This document shows positions 8,751 to 17,411 of a stretch of DNA of 64,000 nucleotides, one piece after another (positions within the stretch are counted from its first letter, which is position 1; the number at the start of each line of letters is the position of its first letter). The stretch is taken from positions 165,176-229,175 of the forward strand of contig NZ_JBHTKA010000014.1 of NCBI RefSeq assembly GCF_042676245.1, read 5' to 3'. The translations under genes were made by a program, and so were the position numbers. Under the pieces are notes generated by a model. The model worked only from the letters and a program-made list of their open reading frames with translations. It ran no database searches and was not told where the DNA came from. The stretch is from Ohtaekwangia kribbensis. Its GTDB lineage: Bacteria > Bacteroidota > Bacteroidia > Cytophagales > Cyclobacteriaceae.

Positions 8751-9962
8751 AACTAATCCAAATTCCTTCAAATCATTCCAGAAATTAGGATACGACTTTC
8801 TTACCACTTCAGGCTTTTCAATCTCAACATTCATCAACGTAGCCAGTGGAGCAAACGCCATCGCCATGCGGTGATCTTTATATGTATTGAAGAAAGCTTT
8901 ATCCGGCAAAGACGATGATGGTATAAGCGTCCAGTGAGCCGCATCTACTTCTACGAGGTTTCCTCCGATCTTCTGCAACTCATTCTGAAGTGCAGCAATG
9001 CGGTCGGTCTCTTTAATGCGCAGACTTTCCAATCCTGTAAAGTATCCTTTTATACCTTTTGCCGCGCAAACAACAGCAACGGTCTGGCCCAGGTCAGGAC
9101 AATGTGTAAAGTCCCAATGCAATTCTTTTACACTTTCTTTTTTCGTCAACTTCAACAAACTGTTTTCCATAGAGGCTTGCACACCGAGTTGCTCCATGAT
9201 CTTTACAATCACGCTATCGCCTTGCAGTGATTCAAGATATAGCTTTGGTAAATATATCTCAGCTTTTTCAGCAAGCGCGGCAAATGCAAACCAGTAACTC
9301 GCACCTGACCAGTCAGATTCTACTGTGAATGGTGCAGGTATATATTTCTGCGGTGCAACAATAACTTTATTGTCTTTGAAATCACTGCTAACACCAAAGT
9401 GTTTCATGATAGAAGCCGTCATTTCTATATAGGGGCGACTTCCGATCTTCCCTTCCAGCTCAAGCGTAAGTCCTTTCGGTAATATAGGGGCTACCATCAT
9501 AAGCGCAGATATAAACTGACTGCTTACATCACCGCGAATCTTGATCGTGTCGGTTTTCTGCCCGGCAAAGCCCGATAACTTTAACGGAGGGTAACCATCT
9601 TTTTCTATATAGTCTATTGTTGCTCCCAGGCTTCGCAATGCATTAACCAGTATACCGATGGGGCGCTCTTTCATGCGCGATGTTCCGGTAAGCACCTTGT
9701 GTTGATTGGTGATGGAGAAGTATGCAGTAAGAAAGCGCATCGTTGTTCCGGCATCTTCCACATCAATGGTCTCATCTTTTGAATTTACCAGGCGCAGCAT
9801 CAGTTGTACATCGTTGGCATCCGACATGTTCTGAATTTCAGATTTACTTCCGGCCAGTGCGTTAATGATGAGTGCACGGTTGTTAATGCTTTTCGATGCA
9901 GGAAGCAAGGTTGCAGTTCCCTTCAAAACATTCGTTCGCTTGAGATGAATTGTTGTGTCCAA
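8748..9962 (-). CDS. aroA: 3-phosphoshikimate 1-carboxyvinyltransferase (EPSP synthase)
   Basis: Sixth step of the shikimate pathway: joins shikimate-3-phosphate and phosphoenolpyruvate in the cytoplasm. 404 residues, slightly shorter than the usual ~430. Visible motifs are LPASKSINNRALI (substrate loop), GTTMRFLTA, RMKERPIG, SQFISALMM, RIKETDRI and YKDHRMAMAFAP. The reading frame begins with TTG at 9962; no ATG lies nearby upstream in frame. aroB lies about 300 bp away on the same strand, with a small opposite-strand gene between, so this region groups two aromatic amino acid genes. Confidence 0.96.
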   Translation of the reverse strand: MDTTIHLKRTNVLKGTATLLPASKSINNRALIINALAGSKSEIQNMSDANDVQLMLRLVNSKDETIDVEDAGTTMRFLTAYFSITNQHKVLTGTSRMKERPIGILVNALRSLGATIDYIEKDGYPPLKLSGFAGQKTDTIKIRGDVSSQFISALMMVAPILPKGLTLELEGKIGSRPYIEMTASIMKHFGVSSDFKDNKVIVAPQKYIPAPFTVESDWSGASYWFAFAALAEKAEIYLPKLYLESLQGDSVIVKIMEQLGVQASMENSLLKLTKKESVKELHWDFTHCPDLGQTVAVVCAAKGIKGYFTGLESLRIKETDRIAALQNELQKIGGNLVEVDAAHWTLIPSSSLPDKAFFNTYKDHRMAMAFAPLATLMNVEIEKPEVVRKSYPNFWNDLKEFGLV

Positions 9963-10059
9963 TGGTATCAGAAATTTGAGCGGGCAAATTACTCTTTGTA
10001 AAAAGATTTTTTAACAGATGGTTGAAACTTTTAATTCTGAAAAAGGTTAAATTGTATAT

Positions 10060-10251
10060 ATGAGTACAACCCGTAAAATAGCAGTAGGATTAGGCATTGC
10101 ATCGGGTGCTTTGTTGGCGGCCTGGTTGCTTACCGGCAATCGGAAAAAGAAAACCAAAGAGTATATCTCCAAAAAAGCTGACGGCCTGAAGAATGCCATT
10201 AAAACCGAAAAGAAACGTTCCTTTGATGATTCAGACGCTCACTACATCTGA
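10060..10251 (+). CDS. small YtxH-like membrane protein
   Basis: 63 residues: one hydrophobic helix near the N-terminus (IAVGLGIASGALLAAWLL), then a very basic segment (NRKKKTKEYISKKADGLKNA) that should stay cytoplasmic. This is the layout of YtxH/gas-vesicle-like stress proteins. Its last 10 bases overlap the end of aroB in the opposite orientation. Function unknown. Confidence 0.7.
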   Translation: MSTTRKIAVGLGIASGALLAAWLLTGNRKKKTKEYISKKADGLKNAIKTEKKRSFDDSDAHYI

Positions 10252-11285
10252 AGCGATTGGTAAAATGCTAAAGCACGTTTTACCTCATCAAGACTGATCT
10301 CGCAATCCCAACGCGCTCTTCCTATACCATCCTGAAGAACGCATAGTATCTTATTTCCTTTATTTTTCTTGTCCTGAACCGTTAGCTGTGAAGCTTCTTC
10401 TATCTGCATATCATTCAGGGCAACCTTGCCGTAAACAGAAAGTATATAGTTTGTTATACTGGTAAAGTCTGCAGCTGTTAACATGGTGCGTTGATGTGCA
10501 ATAAAGCCTTCAGCGATTATACCAAGTGCTATAGCTTCACCGTGTAAAATACGGTTGCCGCTTGCCAGCAGATAACTTTCAACGGCATGACCTATCGTGT
10601 GACCGGCATTTAAAATTTTACGCAGGCCTTTCTCTTTCGGATCTTCCGTGGTTACGTGCGCTTTAAAAATTACCGAATGCTTCAGGAGTCCATCCCAGTC
10701 TTGCTGTTGTAATGACTTTGCGCTGATCTGTTGCCACATCGCTTTATCGGAGATCAGCGTATGCTTGATGACTTCAGCATAACCTGAACGAAGTTCTGCC
10801 TCCGGTAAAGTTTTCAGGAAGCCGGTATAAAGCAACGTGAGGGCTGGCTGTTGAAACACCCCAATGTGATTTTTCAGATGTTCGAAGTCAACACCAAGTT
10901 TGCCGCCAATGCTAGCATCCACTTGTGCGAGCAATGTTGTTGGTATAAGTATAAAATCAATTCCGCGTTTGTAGGTAGCAGCACAGAAGCCTCCCATGTC
11001 ACCAAGCACACCACCACCCAACACGATTAACACGGCATGACGATCAAGCGCAAGCTCCGTCAGGTCTTTCCAGATTTTTGCGCACGTGTCCAGGTTCTTT
11101 TGTTCTTCACCGCTCTTCACTTCGATAACAACATGCCCTGGAAGTTTCTTCTCCAGAATCGGGTAACAATGAGTGCGTGTGTTCTCATCGGTGAGCACAG
11201 CGATCTTGCTATACTTTTTTTGATTCAGGAATGCCAGCAAATCGTTGGAAGGATCGGTAGAAAACAAAATGTTATCGGGTAGCAT
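10242..11285 (-). CDS. aroB: 3-dehydroquinate synthase
   Basis: Second step of the shikimate pathway, converting DAHP to 3-dehydroquinate with NAD and a divalent metal. 347 residues, the normal length. The NAD/phosphate signature GGGVLGDMGGFCAATYKRG is followed by PTTLLAQVDASIGGKLGVD. Metal ligands are in AEVIKH, NAGHTIGHAVES and HGEAIALG. ATG start at 11285. The 5' end faces the divergent proline dehydrogenase gene across about 110 bp. Confidence 0.97.
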   Translation of the reverse strand: MLPDNILFSTDPSNDLLAFLNQKKYSKIAVLTDENTRTHCYPILEKKLPGHVVIEVKSGEEQKNLDTCAKIWKDLTELALDRHAVLIVLGGGVLGDMGGFCAATYKRGIDFILIPTTLLAQVDASIGGKLGVDFEHLKNHIGVFQQPALTLLYTGFLKTLPEAELRSGYAEVIKHTLISDKAMWQQISAKSLQQQDWDGLLKHSVIFKAHVTTEDPKEKGLRKILNAGHTIGHAVESYLLASGNRILHGEAIALGIIAEGFIAHQRTMLTAADFTSITNYILSVYGKVALNDMQIEEASQLTVQDKKNKGNKILCVLQDGIGRARWDCEISLDEVKRALAFYQSLQM

Positions 11286-11347
11286 GTGTGATTTTTAGTT
11301 CTTTCGCTCGAAAGTTATTAAAAACATCAGAACTGTTACGGCAGAAC

Positions 11348-11377
11348 TTGGGCTAACAATTGTAAGCAGTATATTTG
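11348..11377 (+). promoter_or_regulatory. promoter of the proline dehydrogenase gene
   Basis: TTG at 11348-11350, a 19-base spacer, then TATATTTG at 11370-11377: a perfect TTG-N19-TAnnTTTG promoter 16 bases before the ATG. Confidence 0.75.
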
Positions 11378-11393
11378 CCCGAATTTTTTCGGC

Positions 11394-12593
11394 ATGGAAG
11401 CATCACCCAGGATTTCATTTGAAGACACATCCGTAGCATTCTCTTACAAATCAGACGCAGCTCTGCGCAAGGCAAACTTTATTTTTTCTATGGTTAATCA
11501 TCCATGGATCTCCGCGATAGCGATAGGCTCTGTAAAGTTCGCATTGAAGGCACATCTTCCGGTGGAAGGCATCATTCGCAAAACTGCGTTCGACCATTTT
11601 TGTGGAGGTGTAAGCATTGATGATTGTGATGAAGAGATCGCGCAACTTTCAAAGTATGGTGTGGGCACCATCCTGGATTATTCAGTGGAAGGAGAGAAGT
11701 CCGAAAAAGGTTTTGACCTGGTAACAGAAGAACTTTTACACACCATCGATAAAGCAAAGCTTAATCCGGCCGGTATACCTTTCTCTGTTTTTAAAGTTAC
11801 CGGTATAGGGGATAGCGATCTGCTGGAGAAAGTTCAGAAAGAAGAGGTACTTACCATTGAAGAGCAACGTGCCTATGAACGCGTTCGCGAACGCGTAAAT
11901 AAAATCTGCGCACGGGCGCACGCTTCAAATGTTCCGGTACTTATCGATGCAGAGGAAACCTGGATACAAGATCCCATCGATGCACTCGCCTATGAAATGA
12001 TGGCGAAGTATAATCAGGACAAAGCGATTGTGTTCAACACGTACCAGCTATACCGCACTGCCACCTTGCAAAATCTGAAGAACGCTTTCGCGGAAGCTTC
12101 GCGAAAAAATTATCACATCGGTGCCAAGCTTGTGCGTGGTGCCTATATGGAAAAAGAACGTGCGCGGGCAGAAGCGATGGGCTATGCAGACCCGATACAA
12201 CCTAGTAAAGAAGCATCCGATAAAGCCTTTAATGAAGCACTGGAATTCTGCGTTGAAAATATAGCACGTATTGGTTTTATGTGCGGCTCACATAACGAGT
12301 ACAGCAACCAGTATCTCACTACACTCATGCAGAAGTATGGCATTAAACACAACGATGAGCGTGTGTGGTTTGCCCAGCTCTATGGCATGAGCGATAACAT
12401 TTCTTTTAACCTGGCGAAGGCTGGCTATAAAGTAGCCAAATATGTTCCGTACGGTCCGGTGCGTTCGGTGATGCCATACCTCTTCCGCAGGGCGCAGGAA
12501 AATACATCCGTGGCCGGCCAGAGCAGCCGTGAGTTAATTTTAATCAGAAAAGAACTCGAGAGACGAAAGCGCGAAAAAGCGAATCGTAAGTAA
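11394..12593 (+). CDS. proline dehydrogenase
   Basis: FAD-dependent oxidation of proline to pyrroline-5-carboxylate, with electrons passed to the quinone pool. 399 residues, so this is the stand-alone form and not the bifunctional PutA. Typical barrel motifs are visible: the LVRGAYMEKERARAEAMG segment about residue 245, the GSHNEYSN strand, and the C-terminal PYGPVRSVMPYLFRRAQEN with substrate-binding arginines. Preceded by a textbook Bacteroidota promoter. The next gene, lysS, has its own -7 box. Confidence 0.92.
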   Translation: MEASPRISFEDTSVAFSYKSDAALRKANFIFSMVNHPWISAIAIGSVKFALKAHLPVEGIIRKTAFDHFCGGVSIDDCDEEIAQLSKYGVGTILDYSVEGEKSEKGFDLVTEELLHTIDKAKLNPAGIPFSVFKVTGIGDSDLLEKVQKEEVLTIEEQRAYERVRERVNKICARAHASNVPVLIDAEETWIQDPIDALAYEMMAKYNQDKAIVFNTYQLYRTATLQNLKNAFAEASRKNYHIGAKLVRGAYMEKERARAEAMGYADPIQPSKEASDKAFNEALEFCVENIARIGFMCGSHNEYSNQYLTTLMQKYGIKHNDERVWFAQLYGMSDNISFNLAKAGYKVAKYVPYGPVRSVMPYLFRRAQENTSVAGQSSRELILIRKELERRKREKANRK

Positions 12594-12699
12594 TTCTGCC
12601 AATGATGTACAAGGCGTAACGTGGTGTAAACGAAAGACAAACCGTTTTTCGGTGCGCTACCTTCGTGCGTCAAAGTATTCCTTTTCTCCCTATTTAGAG

Positions 12700-12707
12700 T
12701 ATTTTTG
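12700..12707 (+). promoter_or_regulatory. -7 element TATTTTTG of lysS
   Basis: Exact TAnnTTTG match 15 bases before the ATG at 12723. It overlaps the TTG codon at 12705, which is therefore unlikely to be a start codon. Confidence 0.55.
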
Positions 12708-12722
12708 CGAAAATTTTTAATC

Positions 12723-14450
12723 ATGCAACTTAGCGAACAGGAGATCATCCGCAGACAAAAACTGGACGATCTCAGGAAATTAGGTATCGATCCATATCCG
12801 GCAGAACTTTTTGAAGTGAATGCCTCTGCGAAGGAAATCCTGGAAAACTACGAACGTCAGAAGAGCGACTATCGTCAGATCTCCATTGCAGGCCGCATCA
12901 TGAGCACCCGCATCATGGGAAGCGCTGCCTTTGCTGAGTTACAGGATGAGACCGGTCGCATACAGATCTATATTCGCAGAGACGATATCTGTCCCGGTGA
13001 AGACAAAACTTTATACAATACCGTATTTAAAAAATTACTGGATATAGGAGACATCATCGGTGTGAAAGGCTACGGCTTTACAACACAAACCGGTGAGATC
13101 TCCATTCACGTTACAGCCTTTACGGTTTTAACAAAAGCACTTCGTCCGTTACCAGTTGTTAAAGAAACAACAGACGAGCAAGGCAATGTGCAACGTCACG
13201 ATGCCTTTACGGATTCAGAGCAACGCTACCGCATGCGTTACGTGGATCTGATCGTAAACCCAGACGTGCGCGATACATTCATCAAACGTACGCAACTGGT
13301 AAACTCCATGCGCCAGTACCTCAATGTAAAAGGGTACCTGGAAGTGGAAACGCCTATACTTCAGCCCTTGTATGGTGGTGCTGCGGCTCGTCCGTTCAAA
13401 ACACATCACAACACGCTGGACATGACGCTATACCTGCGTATAGCCAATGAGTTGTACCTGAAGCGCCTCATCGTAGGCGGGTTCAACGGTGTATATGAAT
13501 TTTCGAAAGACTTCCGTAACGAAGGGATGTCACGTTTCCATAACCCGGAGTTTACGCAGGTTGAATTGTATGTAGCCTATAAAGATTACTACTGGATGAT
13601 GGACCTTGTGGAAGAGATGATTGAGAAAGTAGCACTCGATCTCCACGGATCTACCGAAGTAAAAGTAGGCGAGAATGTTATCGATTTTAAACGTCCATGG
13701 AAACGCTATACCATGTTTGAAGCAATTCAACATTTCACGGGTGTAGATATATCTGCCATGGATGAACAACAGTTGCGTGATACTTGTCAGCAATTGAATG
13801 TGCCGATGGACCCTACCATGGGTAAAGGAAAACTGATCGATCAGATCTTCGGTGAGAAATGCGAGCCGAACCTGATTCAGCCAACATTCATTACGGATTA
13901 TCCGTTGGAGATGTCGCCACTTGCTAAAAAACATAGAAGCAAGCCTGGGTTAGTTGAGCGTTTCGAGGCAATCTGTAATCGTAAAGAAATAGCAAACTCG
14001 TTCTCTGAGTTGAACGATCCGATCGATCAGCGCGAGCGATTCGAAGAACAGCTCGAACTCGGTAAACGTGGTGATGAAGAAGCGATGACACTCGATGAAG
14101 ACTTCCTTCGTGCACTGGAATTTGGTATGCCGCCAACGGCTGGGCTAGGCATCGGTATTGATCGTCTGTCGATGATCATGACCAACTCAGCATCAATCCA
14201 GGATGTACTCTTCTTCCCGCAGATGAAGCCGGAGAAAGCCGTTGCTGGTTTTGATGAAAAAGAATTTTTAGATGCCGGTGTTCGCGCTGATTTGATACCG
14301 GTAATACAGAAACTCGGCATCCAGTCGCTGGCACAAATGAAAGAGATGAAAGCTTCCAAGCTGTTCAACGATGTATGCGGAACACGTAAGAAGATGAAAC
14401 TTGAAATACCGAACCCTACATTACAAGATGTAGAAGGTTGGTTGAAATAA
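12723..14450 (+). CDS. lysS: lysyl-tRNA synthetase, class II
   Basis: Charges tRNA-Lys. 575 residues from the ATG at 12723, chosen over the in-frame TTG at 12705 because the latter lies in the promoter. N-terminal OB-fold anticodon-binding domain (about 55-145, ISIAGRIMSTRIMGSAAF). Class II catalytic domain with motif 2 (FRNEGMSRFHNPEFTQVE) and motif 3 (GLGIGIDRLSMIM). The C-terminus carries an extra ~75 residues after motif 3 (…IPVIQKLGIQSLAQMKEM…), a helical tail seen in Bacteroidota LysS. Followed by an intrinsic terminator. Confidence 0.97.
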   Translation: MQLSEQEIIRRQKLDDLRKLGIDPYPAELFEVNASAKEILENYERQKSDYRQISIAGRIMSTRIMGSAAFAELQDETGRIQIYIRRDDICPGEDKTLYNTVFKKLLDIGDIIGVKGYGFTTQTGEISIHVTAFTVLTKALRPLPVVKETTDEQGNVQRHDAFTDSEQRYRMRYVDLIVNPDVRDTFIKRTQLVNSMRQYLNVKGYLEVETPILQPLYGGAAARPFKTHHNTLDMTLYLRIANELYLKRLIVGGFNGVYEFSKDFRNEGMSRFHNPEFTQVELYVAYKDYYWMMDLVEEMIEKVALDLHGSTEVKVGENVIDFKRPWKRYTMFEAIQHFTGVDISAMDEQQLRDTCQQLNVPMDPTMGKGKLIDQIFGEKCEPNLIQPTFITDYPLEMSPLAKKHRSKPGLVERFEAICNRKEIANSFSELNDPIDQRERFEEQLELGKRGDEEAMTLDEDFLRALEFGMPPTAGLGIGIDRLSMIMTNSASIQDVLFFPQMKPEKAVAGFDEKEFLDAGVRADLIPVIQKLGIQSLAQMKEMKASKLFNDVCGTRKKMKLEIPNPTLQDVEGWLK

Positions 14451-14473
14451 ATCAGGATCAATAACCAAAAGCT

Positions 14474-14510
14474 ATAGCAGCAAGTTTAGAAAGCTTGCTG
14501 CTATTTTTTT
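14474..14510 (+). terminator. intrinsic terminator of lysS
   Basis: Stem ATAGCAGCAAG / CTTGCTGCTAT followed by a run of T. It lies between two converging genes. Confidence 0.88.
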
Positions 14511-14516
14511 TGTGCA

Positions 14517-15059
14517 TTACTGGATACGCTTCCAAACCACTTCACCGGTAGCACCTGCTCCGGTAGTGGGTGTAGGTACGGTATATTTAAGTTCATCGTT
14601 GCTGATGGTAAAGAGTCGTTTCTGTTCAGTGCCTTCCCAGTTCGGATACGAAGCATGTTCAATGTAGAATGTTATCGTACCGGTGGTTTCATCAACAGTA
14701 TATTTGCCGAAGTGGGTGTTACTTCCCTGCACAGCAGCTTTATACTCCTCTGGTGTACCCTGACCTTTGTCATTTGCAGCAAACTTCGCGCGATTGGCCC
14801 GCAATATCTGGAGTGAGTAATTACCCCGAGCATCAAACATAAGTATACCTTGTGGTGATGGTCCGTATAGTTCCACGCGACTGCCATCGGGAAGTATATT
14901 GTCAACCAACACGAGCGTCCATGTTCCAACTAGTTTATGAGTCGATGACTTTTTCGAAGCGGATGCTTTTTTATCAGCGTTAGATGCTTTGTCTTTCTGC
15001 TGGGCATGCAACACGGTTATACTTCCAATGAGAAGCACGAGGGGCAATAGTCGTTTCAT
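14517..15059 (-). CDS. exported lipocalin-like domain protein
   Basis: 180 residues: signal peptide (LPLVLLIGSITVLHAQ), a Lys/Ser/Ala-rich linker of ~25 residues, then a lipocalin-like beta barrel (Lipocalin_5 type). The barrel shows HKLVGTWTLVLVDNILPDGS, a PQGILMFDARGNYSLQI turn, and a C-terminal strand GEVVWKRIQ. Family members are small secreted barrels of unknown ligand. Single gene, converging with lysS; the tRNA genes lie upstream on the same strand. Confidence 0.78.
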   Translation of the reverse strand: MKRLLPLVLLIGSITVLHAQQKDKASNADKKASASKKSSTHKLVGTWTLVLVDNILPDGSRVELYGPSPQGILMFDARGNYSLQILRANRAKFAANDKGQGTPEEYKAAVQGSNTHFGKYTVDETTGTITFYIEHASYPNWEGTEQKRLFTISNDELKYTVPTPTTGAGATGEVVWKRIQ

Positions 15060-15238
15060 GAGTCGGGTTATTATTTAGTTTAAATGACGGATAGGGGTGG
15101 CGTTGACGAAGGTAGCTCACTGAAAAGATTCGCTTGTTAAAAACTTCTTAAATCTTTTGTGCGATCAAAAATATTTAGAGTAAGGGTGTGATGGGCTATA
15201 AATAAAAAAGCTTCCAGTTTTTTTACTGAAAGCTTTCG

Positions 15239-15320
15239 TACCGAAGGAGGGACTCGAACCCTCATGTCTTGCGACACACGCCCCTGAAACGTGCGTGTCT
15301 ACCAATTCCACCACTTCGGT
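15239..15320 (-). tRNA. tRNA-Leu (anticodon CAG)
   Basis: The reverse strand folds as a class II tRNA. Acceptor stem ACCGAAG/CTTCGGT, anticodon stem CACGT/GCGTG around loop TTCAGGG, long variable arm, and T arm GAGGG-TTCGAGT-CCCTC. Discriminator A; CCA is not encoded. Confidence 0.95.
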
Positions 15321-15383
15321 TTATGTTGACCGTTGCTTTACGTTAAAAACAACTGGCCAACGTTATCTATCCTTTAAACAATG

Positions 15384-15467
15384 TGCCCAGGACTGGACTC
15401 GAACCAGCACACCGGTTAAGGCACTACCCCCTCAAAGTAGCGTGTCTACCAATTTCACCACCTGGGC
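15384..15467 (-). tRNA. tRNA-Leu (anticodon GAG)
   Basis: Acceptor stem GCCCAGG/CCTGGGC, anticodon stem CTACT/GGTAG around loop TTGAGGG, long variable arm, T arm with TTCGAGT. Discriminator A; CCA is not encoded. It lies 63 bp upstream of the CAG isoacceptor on the same strand. Confidence 0.95.
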
Positions 15468-15540
15468 AAGGTGTAAAATTTCCCTTTTTGCAAGGGCGAC
15501 AAAAGTAAGAAGCTTTATTAGATTAAACAAAAAACAGTCG

Positions 15541-15921
15541 TTATAAAAAACGACTTAACCACATCCCGGCCAGCAAAGAAAGAATGCCGAGTACCAGGCT
15601 TGTGGAAATATATAATAGCGAAGTAGCCGCCATCTTCTGATTAAAGAGCGTTACACTTTCCCACGCGAAAGACGAAAACGTAGTATACCCGCCACAGAAA
15701 CCAACACCCCAAAACAATTTTACATTCTCCGACATATCTGTCTTTCGAAGTGCTAATCCATAAACAAATCCCAGGATAAACGACCCCACCAGGTTAGCCG
15801 TGAGCGTACCATACGGGAACGCTGCGGGTATTTTAATAGTTATAGACTTAACCGTTATATAGCGGGCAATACTTCCAAGCAAGCCTCCTATACCAACCAG
15901 TACTATTTTAATAAGATCCAT
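15541..15921 (-). CDS. crcB: fluoride ion channel CrcB/Fluc
   Basis: 126 residues with four hydrophobic helices, the single-domain Fluc form that works as a dual-topology dimer and lets fluoride leave the cell. Signature segments are GGLLGSIARY at the N-terminus, the FPYGTLTANLVGSFILG stretch with the conserved Asn, and GFCGGYTTFSSFAWE, the Phe-box region. It sits between tRNA-Thr (13 bp upstream) and two tRNA-Leu genes on the same strand. I see no fluoride riboswitch in the short upstream gap, so it may be expressed from the tRNA transcript. Confidence 0.95.
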   Translation of the reverse strand: MDLIKIVLVGIGGLLGSIARYITVKSITIKIPAAFPYGTLTANLVGSFILGFVYGLALRKTDMSENVKLFWGVGFCGGYTTFSSFAWESVTLFNQKMAATSLLYISTSLVLGILSLLAGMWLSRFL

Positions 15922-15934
15922 GAAGTAAATATAG

Positions 15935-16006
15935 AGCCGAGAATGGGAATTGGACCCACGACCTTCCCGTTACGAGCGGGATGCTCTACCCCTGAGCTAC
16001 CTCGGC
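15935..16006 (-). tRNA. tRNA-Thr (anticodon CGT), unusual T loop
   Basis: The reverse strand gives acceptor GCCGAGG/TCTCGGC, D stem GCTC/GAGC, anticodon stem TCCCG/CGGGA with loop CTCGTAA, and T stem GTGGG/CCCAT. The T loop reads TCCAATT instead of the usual TTCRANN, so position 55 is C. CCA is not encoded. Confidence 0.88.
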
Positions 16007-16080
16007 CTGTCGTGGTGTTATCAAAATTAAGCGAAAGAAGGTAACTACAAAACCTGTAAATCCATTAAATTGTCCCAGTT

Positions 16081-16521
16081 ATGCTATCGAAGAAGTGTAA
16101 ATATGCTATCCATGCCCTCGTCCATATGGCCCGGGACCCGGAAGAAAAATTTTTAATCAAGGATATATCTGAAGCCTGTAACATTCCGAAAAAATTTCTG
16201 GAAGCCATTCTGCTTGACCTGAAGCGCTCCGGTGTACTGGGCAGCAAGCAGGGTAAAGGAGGCGGATACTTTCTTCGGATGAAACCCGCAGATGTTAACC
16301 TGGCAGAAGTTGTGCGTCAGTTCGATGGTGCTATAGCACTCGTTTCCTGTGCGGCTCATAAATTTTATGAGCCTTGTGCAGAATGTGAAGATGAAGAGAC
16401 CTGTACCGTGCACGATGCGTTTTTACAAATACGAAACGCTACGGTCGAGATGTTGAAAGCTGATACACTTGAATCGCTTGTAAAGAAAGAAGCGAAACTG
16501 AAAGCGCGTAAAAAGCGTTAA
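16081..16521 (+). CDS. Rrf2-family transcriptional regulator with Cys cluster
   Basis: 146 residues. Winged helix-turn-helix at 1-65 (…FLIKDISEACNIPKKFLEAILLDLK, wing GKGGGYFL). Then four cysteines at 90, 99, 102 and 108 (SCAAHKFYEPCAECEDEETC), the region that in IscR/NsrR/RsrR holds a 2Fe-2S or 4Fe-4S cluster. Such regulators read Fe-S, NO, redox or cysteine status (CymR, without a cluster, reads cysteine supply). The next gene downstream is a peroxiredoxin, and a palindromic element lies between them. Related palindromes occur at 56-60 kb before putative sulfur genes; that this protein binds them is inference. Confidence 0.93.
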   Translation: MLSKKCKYAIHALVHMARDPEEKFLIKDISEACNIPKKFLEAILLDLKRSGVLGSKQGKGGGYFLRMKPADVNLAEVVRQFDGAIALVSCAAHKFYEPCAECEDEETCTVHDAFLQIRNATVEMLKADTLESLVKKEAKLKARKKR

Positions 16522-16545
16522 CCCTACACAATATTCAGTATAACT

Positions 16546-16560
16546 CTATTAATTCAATAG
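16546..16560. promoter_or_regulatory. palindromic operator (CTATT-N5-AATAG) before the peroxiredoxin gene
   Basis: CTATTAATTCAATAG; the flank GGGATTAAG matches, in reverse complement, the flank of the site at 56044-56058 (TAATCCCTATT). It lies 55 bp before the peroxiredoxin ATG and directly after the Rrf2 gene. Confidence 0.6.
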
Positions 16561-16615
16561 GGATTAAGTATTTTAGGACTTCAGTATAATTTGTTTCACT
16601 TAAACACGATAGAAT

Positions 16616-17248
16616 ATGTCACTCCGACTAGGCGATGTAGCCCCCGACTTCACAGCAGAAACCACTCAAGGTACTGTTAAATTTCACGAATGGCTCGGCA
16701 ACAGCTGGGGCATTTTGTTTTCGCACCCTGCAGATTTTACTCCGGTTTGTACAACAGAGCTTGGCTCCATGTCGAAACTGAAACCAGAGTTTGATAAACG
16801 TAATGTAAAAATCCTGGCGATTAGTGCAGATCCACTCGAGTCCCATAACAAATGGATTGGCGATATCAATGAGACACAAAACACCACGGTAACATATCCT
16901 CTCATTGCAGATCCTGAATTTAAAGTAGCCAACCTGTATGGCATGGTTCACCCGGCGGTAGATAAATTTACGGTACGCTCTGTGTTTGTGATTGGTCCGG
17001 ATAAGAAAATTAAACTGACGCTTACATACCCGGCTTCTACCGGAAGAAACTTTGATGAGATCCTTCGTGTGGTTGATAGTCTTCAGCTTACTGCCAACTA
17101 TAGCGTGGCAACACCTGCTAACTGGAAACATGGTGAAGATGTGATCATCACGGCAGCTGTGAAAGATGAAGATATAGCCGCTAAATTCCCGAAAGGCCAC
17201 AAGCGTGTGAAGCCTTACCTGAGAACAACACCACAGCCTAATTTGTAA
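16616..17248 (+). CDS. peroxiredoxin, Prx6 (1-Cys) type
   Basis: Cytoplasmic thiol peroxidase that reduces hydrogen peroxide and organic hydroperoxides. 210 residues, the Prx6 length. The active site HPADFTPVCTTELG gives peroxidatic Cys45 with the conserved T and P, and the family Arg is in FTVRSVFVI. The long C-terminal domain (…NWKHGEDVIITAAVKDEDI…FPKGHKRVKPYLR) is diagnostic for the Prx6 class. It follows the Rrf2 regulator by about 95 bp with a palindromic operator between, so redox control by that regulator is plausible. A terminator follows. Confidence 0.95.
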   Translation: MSLRLGDVAPDFTAETTQGTVKFHEWLGNSWGILFSHPADFTPVCTTELGSMSKLKPEFDKRNVKILAISADPLESHNKWIGDINETQNTTVTYPLIADPEFKVANLYGMVHPAVDKFTVRSVFVIGPDKKIKLTLTYPASTGRNFDEILRVVDSLQLTANYSVATPANWKHGEDVIITAAVKDEDIAAKFPKGHKRVKPYLRTTPQPNL

Positions 17249-17278
17249 GTCGTTCTTTTGGAATATAGTCTTATAAGG

Positions 17279-17310
17279 AAGCTCCGGTTATTGCAACGGG
17301 AGCTTTTTTT
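17279..17310 (+). terminator. intrinsic terminator of the peroxiredoxin gene
   Basis: Stem AAGCTCC / GGGAGCTT with a 12-base loop, then a run of T. Confidence 0.85.
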
Positions 17311-17411
17311 ATATACGGTTCAATCGCTATTCGCTACACTTTGATTTACTTTTCATACACTTCCTGATTTTCGTCACCAACGGGCATCGTGTTTCTATTT
17401 ACATTAACGGT

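Noticed and set aside
12705..12722. TTG start for lysS giving six extra residues
   Set aside because: The codon is part of the TATTTTTG -7 element; the ATG at 12723 is better placed.
14027..14461. 144-codon minus-strand frame opposite the end of lysS
   Set aside because: Serine-rich shadow of a highly conserved gene on the other strand.
15295..15546. 83-codon plus-strand frame across both tRNA-Leu genes
   Set aside because: Runs antisense through two well-folded tRNA genes.
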